This document shows, piece by piece, positions 4,367 through 6,203 of a DNA stretch of 6,203 bases. The translations under genes were made by a program, and so were the position numbers. The notes under the pieces were generated by a model, which had not been told where the DNA came from, searched no databases, and was given only the letters and a program-made list of their open reading frames with translations. This DNA is from Chloroflexota bacterium (lineage in GTDB: Bacteria; Chloroflexota; Limnocylindria; Limnocylindrales; CSP1-4). Positions within the stretch are counted from its first letter, which is position 1, and every line of letters starts with the position of its first letter. The DNA lies in NCBI GenBank assembly GCA_021801545.1, contig JAJYXX010000180.1, positions 1-6,203 of the forward strand, read 5' to 3'.

Positions 4367-5416
4367 GTGGACATCGTCTTCCTCGTCGGTGCGTTCATCA
4401 TCATCCTCGCCGGCGCCGAGCTCTTCACGAACGGGATCGAGTGGTTCGGGCACAAGCTCGAGCTGGCCGAAGGGGCGGTCGGCTCCGTGCTGGCCGCGAT
4501 CGGGACGGCGCTGCCGGAGACGATGATCCCGCTGATCGCGATCCTCTTTTCGAGCGGCCGGGCCGCGAGCGACGTCGGGGTCGGGGCGATCCTCGGTGCG
4601 CCGTTCATGCTCGCCACGCTGGCCATGTTCGTGACCGGCGTGGCCGTCCTCGTCGCCGGGCGCAGCCGACCGACCGGCGACGTGATGGTCGTCGACCCGC
4701 CGGTGATCGCCCACGACATGCGCTGGTTCGTCGTCTCGTACGGGCTGGCGGTGAGCGTGGCGTTCCTGCCCGCCGAGCTGACCTGGCCCCGCCTTGCCGT
4801 CGCGGCGGTGCTGCTCGGGATCTACGGCTACTACGTGCTCGAGCACCTGCGGGCCGAGATGGCCCACGGCGACGCGGACCTCGCGCCGCTCCGGATGCAC
4901 CGGCTCGACCGTCGCAGCCCTGCTCATCCGGTGCCGCCGCGCCTGCGGATCGTCACCTTCCAGGTGATCGTCGCCCTAGGGCTGATCGTGCTCGGGGCGT
5001 ACGTCTTCGTCGGGGCGGTCTCGGATCTCGCTCTCTCCCTCGGCCTCGACGAGGCGCTCCTGGTCCTCGTCATCGCCCCGATCGCGACCGAGCTGCCCGA
5101 GAAGTTCAACAGCGTCATCTGGGTCCGCCAGGGGAAGGACACGCTCGCGATGGGCAACATCACCGGGGCGATGGTCTTCCAGAGCGCGATCCCGACCGTC
5201 ATCGCGCTCATCTTCGCCGCCGATCGCTGGGCGGTGACCCCGGACTCGCTGATCGCGTTCGGGTCGGCGGGGATCGCGCTGCTCTCGTCGGCCGCGATCT
5301 TCGTGCCGATGGCCCGGACGGGCCGCCTGCAGGGCCGTCGCCTGCTCGTCGGCGGTGTCTTCTACCTCGCCTACCTGGGACTCGTCGTCGGTCGCCTGGC
5401 GGGCGTGTCGCTCTGA
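4367..5416 (+). CDS. Sodium/calcium-type cation antiporter (CaCA superfamily)
   Basis: A 349-aa membrane protein with about ten hydrophobic segments and the two inverted alpha-repeats of Ca2+/cation antiporters. Alpha-1 is AIGTALPETMIPLIA (44-58) followed by GVGAILGAPF (71-80). Alpha-2 is APIATELPEKFNSVI (237-251) followed by MGNITGAMVFQ (262-272). Glu51 and Glu245 match the ion-binding glutamates of the family. The G-N-x-x-G-S-N-x-F part is altered, with AP (78-79) and AM (267-268) where SN is common, so ion preference may differ. A hydrophilic loop (162-195) splits the halves. It would exchange a cation such as Ca2+ for Na+ or H+ across the inner membrane. GTG 4367 is chosen because GGGAGG lies 6 bases upstream. 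It begins 2 bases after the DUF1634 stop, forming a three-gene membrane unit. Confidence 0.87.
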   Translation: MDIVFLVGAFIIILAGAELFTNGIEWFGHKLELAEGAVGSVLAAIGTALPETMIPLIAILFSSGRAASDVGVGAILGAPFMLATLAMFVTGVAVLVAGRSRPTGDVMVVDPPVIAHDMRWFVVSYGLAVSVAFLPAELTWPRLAVAAVLLGIYGYYVLEHLRAEMAHGDADLAPLRMHRLDRRSPAHPVPPRLRIVTFQVIVALGLIVLGAYVFVGAVSDLALSLGLDEALLVLVIAPIATELPEKFNSVIWVRQGKDTLAMGNITGAMVFQSAIPTVIALIFAADRWAVTPDSLIAFGSAGIALLSSAAIFVPMARTGRLQGRRLLVGGVFYLAYLGLVVGRLAGVSL

Positions 5417-5420
5417 GTCG

Positions 5421-5470
5421 GCCCGGCCGCCGGCCGGTGCGGGGGCGGACGGAGCGGCCGGAACGGCCGG
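5421..5470 (+). terminator. Palindrome-rich GC block after the antiporter gene
   Basis: Four CGGCCG palindromes occur at 5424-5429, 5431-5436, 5455-5460 and 5464-5469. The last two can form a 6-bp stem with a GAA loop. The block begins 4 bases after the antiporter stop and lies before the ilvE promoter, so it may end the upstream transcript. It has no T-run, so a Rho-dependent or weak terminator is the most that can be proposed. Confidence 0.3.
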
Positions 5471-5498
5471 TCGAGGCGCCGGAGGCCGCTGCTATACT
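5471..5498 (+). promoter_or_regulatory. Extended -10 promoter of ilvE
   Basis: TGCTATACT at 5490-5498 has a perfect TG-N extension and TATACT, 5 of 6 to TATAAT. TCGAGG (5471-5476), 16 bp upstream, matches TTGACA at three places only. Transcription would begin near 5505, leaving a leader of about 76 nt. This is the clearest promoter in the window and separates ilvE from the operon before it. Confidence 0.7.
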
Positions 5499-5504
5499 TG
5501 GCCG

Positions 5505-5525
5505 GTCGGTGGCATCCCCACCGGC
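5505..5525 (+). promoter_or_regulatory. Stem-loop at the 5' end of the ilvE transcript
   Basis: GTCGGTGG (5505-5512) pairs with CCACCGGC (5518-5525), 8 bp with one G-U pair, around loop CATCC. It coincides with the predicted transcription start, so the mRNA would begin in a hairpin, which often protects against 5'-end decay. No leader peptide rich in Val/Leu/Ile codons fits between it and the ilvE start, so classical attenuation is not supported. Confidence 0.35.
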
Positions 5526-5580
5526 GCGCGCGATCGATCCGCGGTCTGCGAGCCACGGCCAGCTTCAGGAGCCTGCCTCG

Positions 5581-6203
5581 ATGCTCACCGAGAAGCCCTC
5601 CGGCGCGTCCGCCCCGGCAGAGCGGGCAGCCGGCGCCCCCGTCGACCTCGACAGCCTCGTCTGCTACTTCGAGGGCCGCTTCGTCCCGATGAGCGAGGCG
5701 AAGGTCAGCATCATGACCCACGCCTTCATGTACGGGACGGCGGTCTTCGAGGGGATCCGTGCCTACTGGAACGCCGAGGAGGGCCAGCTCTACGGGTTGA
5801 AGATCCGCGAGCACGTCGAGCGCATCCGGGCCAACTGCCGGATGCTGCTCATGGAGCCGGTCCCGTCGGTCGACGAGCTGAGCGCGCTCATCGTCGAGAC
5901 GGTGCGGCGGAACGGGTTCCGCGAGGACACGTACATCCGGCCCTCGTTCTACAAGTCGAGCCGGGCGATCGGCGTCCGGCTCCACCACCTCGACCACCAG
6001 CTCTACATCGTTGCCCTGCCGTTCGGGAACTACATCGAGACCGAGGCCGGCGTCCGGATCATGAGCTCGTCCTGGCGCCGGAACGCGGACGAGGCGCTGC
6101 CGGCCCGGGGCAAGATCGTCGGCGGCTACGTGAACATGGCCTTCCAGAAGTCCGAGGCCGAGCTGAACGGGTACGACGAGGCGCTCGTGATGACGCCCGA
6201 CGG
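5581..6203 (+). CDS. ilvE: Branched-chain amino acid aminotransferase, 3' end beyond window
   Basis: The first 207 residues of a class IV PLP aminotransferase, with no stop before the right edge; the family is usually about 300-340 aa. It transfers amino groups between glutamate and the keto acids of Leu, Ile and Val, the last step of their synthesis, in the cytosol. Visible marks are HAFMYGTAVFEGIRAY (47-62), REH at 76-78 (phosphate-binding Arg region), YIRP (118-121), and GKIVGGYVN (177-185). In this last motif Lys178 fits the PLP Schiff-base lysine and Tyr183 the tyrosine five residues on. GYDEALVMTPDG (197-207 and on) leads towards the missing EGSGxN part. Residues 1-20 are an Ala/Pro-rich, probably disordered extension. 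The start is ATG 5581, with AGGAG 9 bases upstream. It has its own promoter. D-amino-acid or aminodeoxychorismate lyase relatives share the fold but fit less well. Confidence 0.93.
   Translation, partial: MLTEKPSGASAPAERAAGAPVDLDSLVCYFEGRFVPMSEAKVSIMTHAFMYGTAVFEGIRAYWNAEEGQLYGLKIREHVERIRANCRMLLMEPVPSVDELSALIVETVRRNGFREDTYIRPSFYKSSRAIGVRLHHLDHQLYIVALPFGNYIETEAGVRIMSSSWRRNADEALPARGKIVGGYVNMAFQKSEAELNGYDEALVMTPD

Overview
This is a GC-rich bacterial chromosomal window (by eye close to 70% G+C, with G/C-ending codons throughout). It carries housekeeping genes, one small repeat element, one signalling ATPase gene and a three-gene membrane cassette. The gene content does not fix the taxon. The composition, the rpsF-ssb-rpsR order without rplI and the recurring extended -10 sequence TGCTA(G/T)ACT would suit an uncultured Chloroflexota-type or other high-GC lineage, but that is a guess.

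Region by region: bases 22-352 hold two tRNA genes on the + strand, tRNA-Cys(GCA) and tRNA-Leu(UAA). A compact 97-bp element with perfect 24-bp terminal inverted repeats sits between them, directly against the CCA end of tRNA-Cys. It is flanked by an 8-9 bp direct repeat that copies the end of that tRNA. On the minus strand, 1664 to 444 encodes a receiver domain fused to a deviant-Walker ATPase of the CpaE/TadZ (MinD/ParA) type. Its start region is divergent from the ribosomal operon.

From about 1727 a + strand promoter leads into rpsF (S6), ssb and rpsR (S18). These are followed closely by a TauE/SafE-type permease, a DUF1634 membrane protein overlapping it by 4 bases (ATGA), and a Ca2+/cation antiporter-type protein 2 bases further on. 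All six genes point the same way with short spacers and could be one transcript; the last three look translationally coupled. A GC-rich, palindrome-rich gap follows. A strong extended -10 promoter at 5490-5498 then drives ilvE (branched-chain aminotransferase), which runs off the right edge.

How the genes relate: rpsF/ssb/rpsR is the classic 30S protein plus replication SSB cluster. The permease/DUF1634/antiporter set is best read as one membrane transport module whose substrates cannot be set from sequence. The most unusual items are the tRNA-abutting inverted-repeat element, the coupled transporter trio placed where rplI often lies, and the about eightfold excess of CGATCG across the window.
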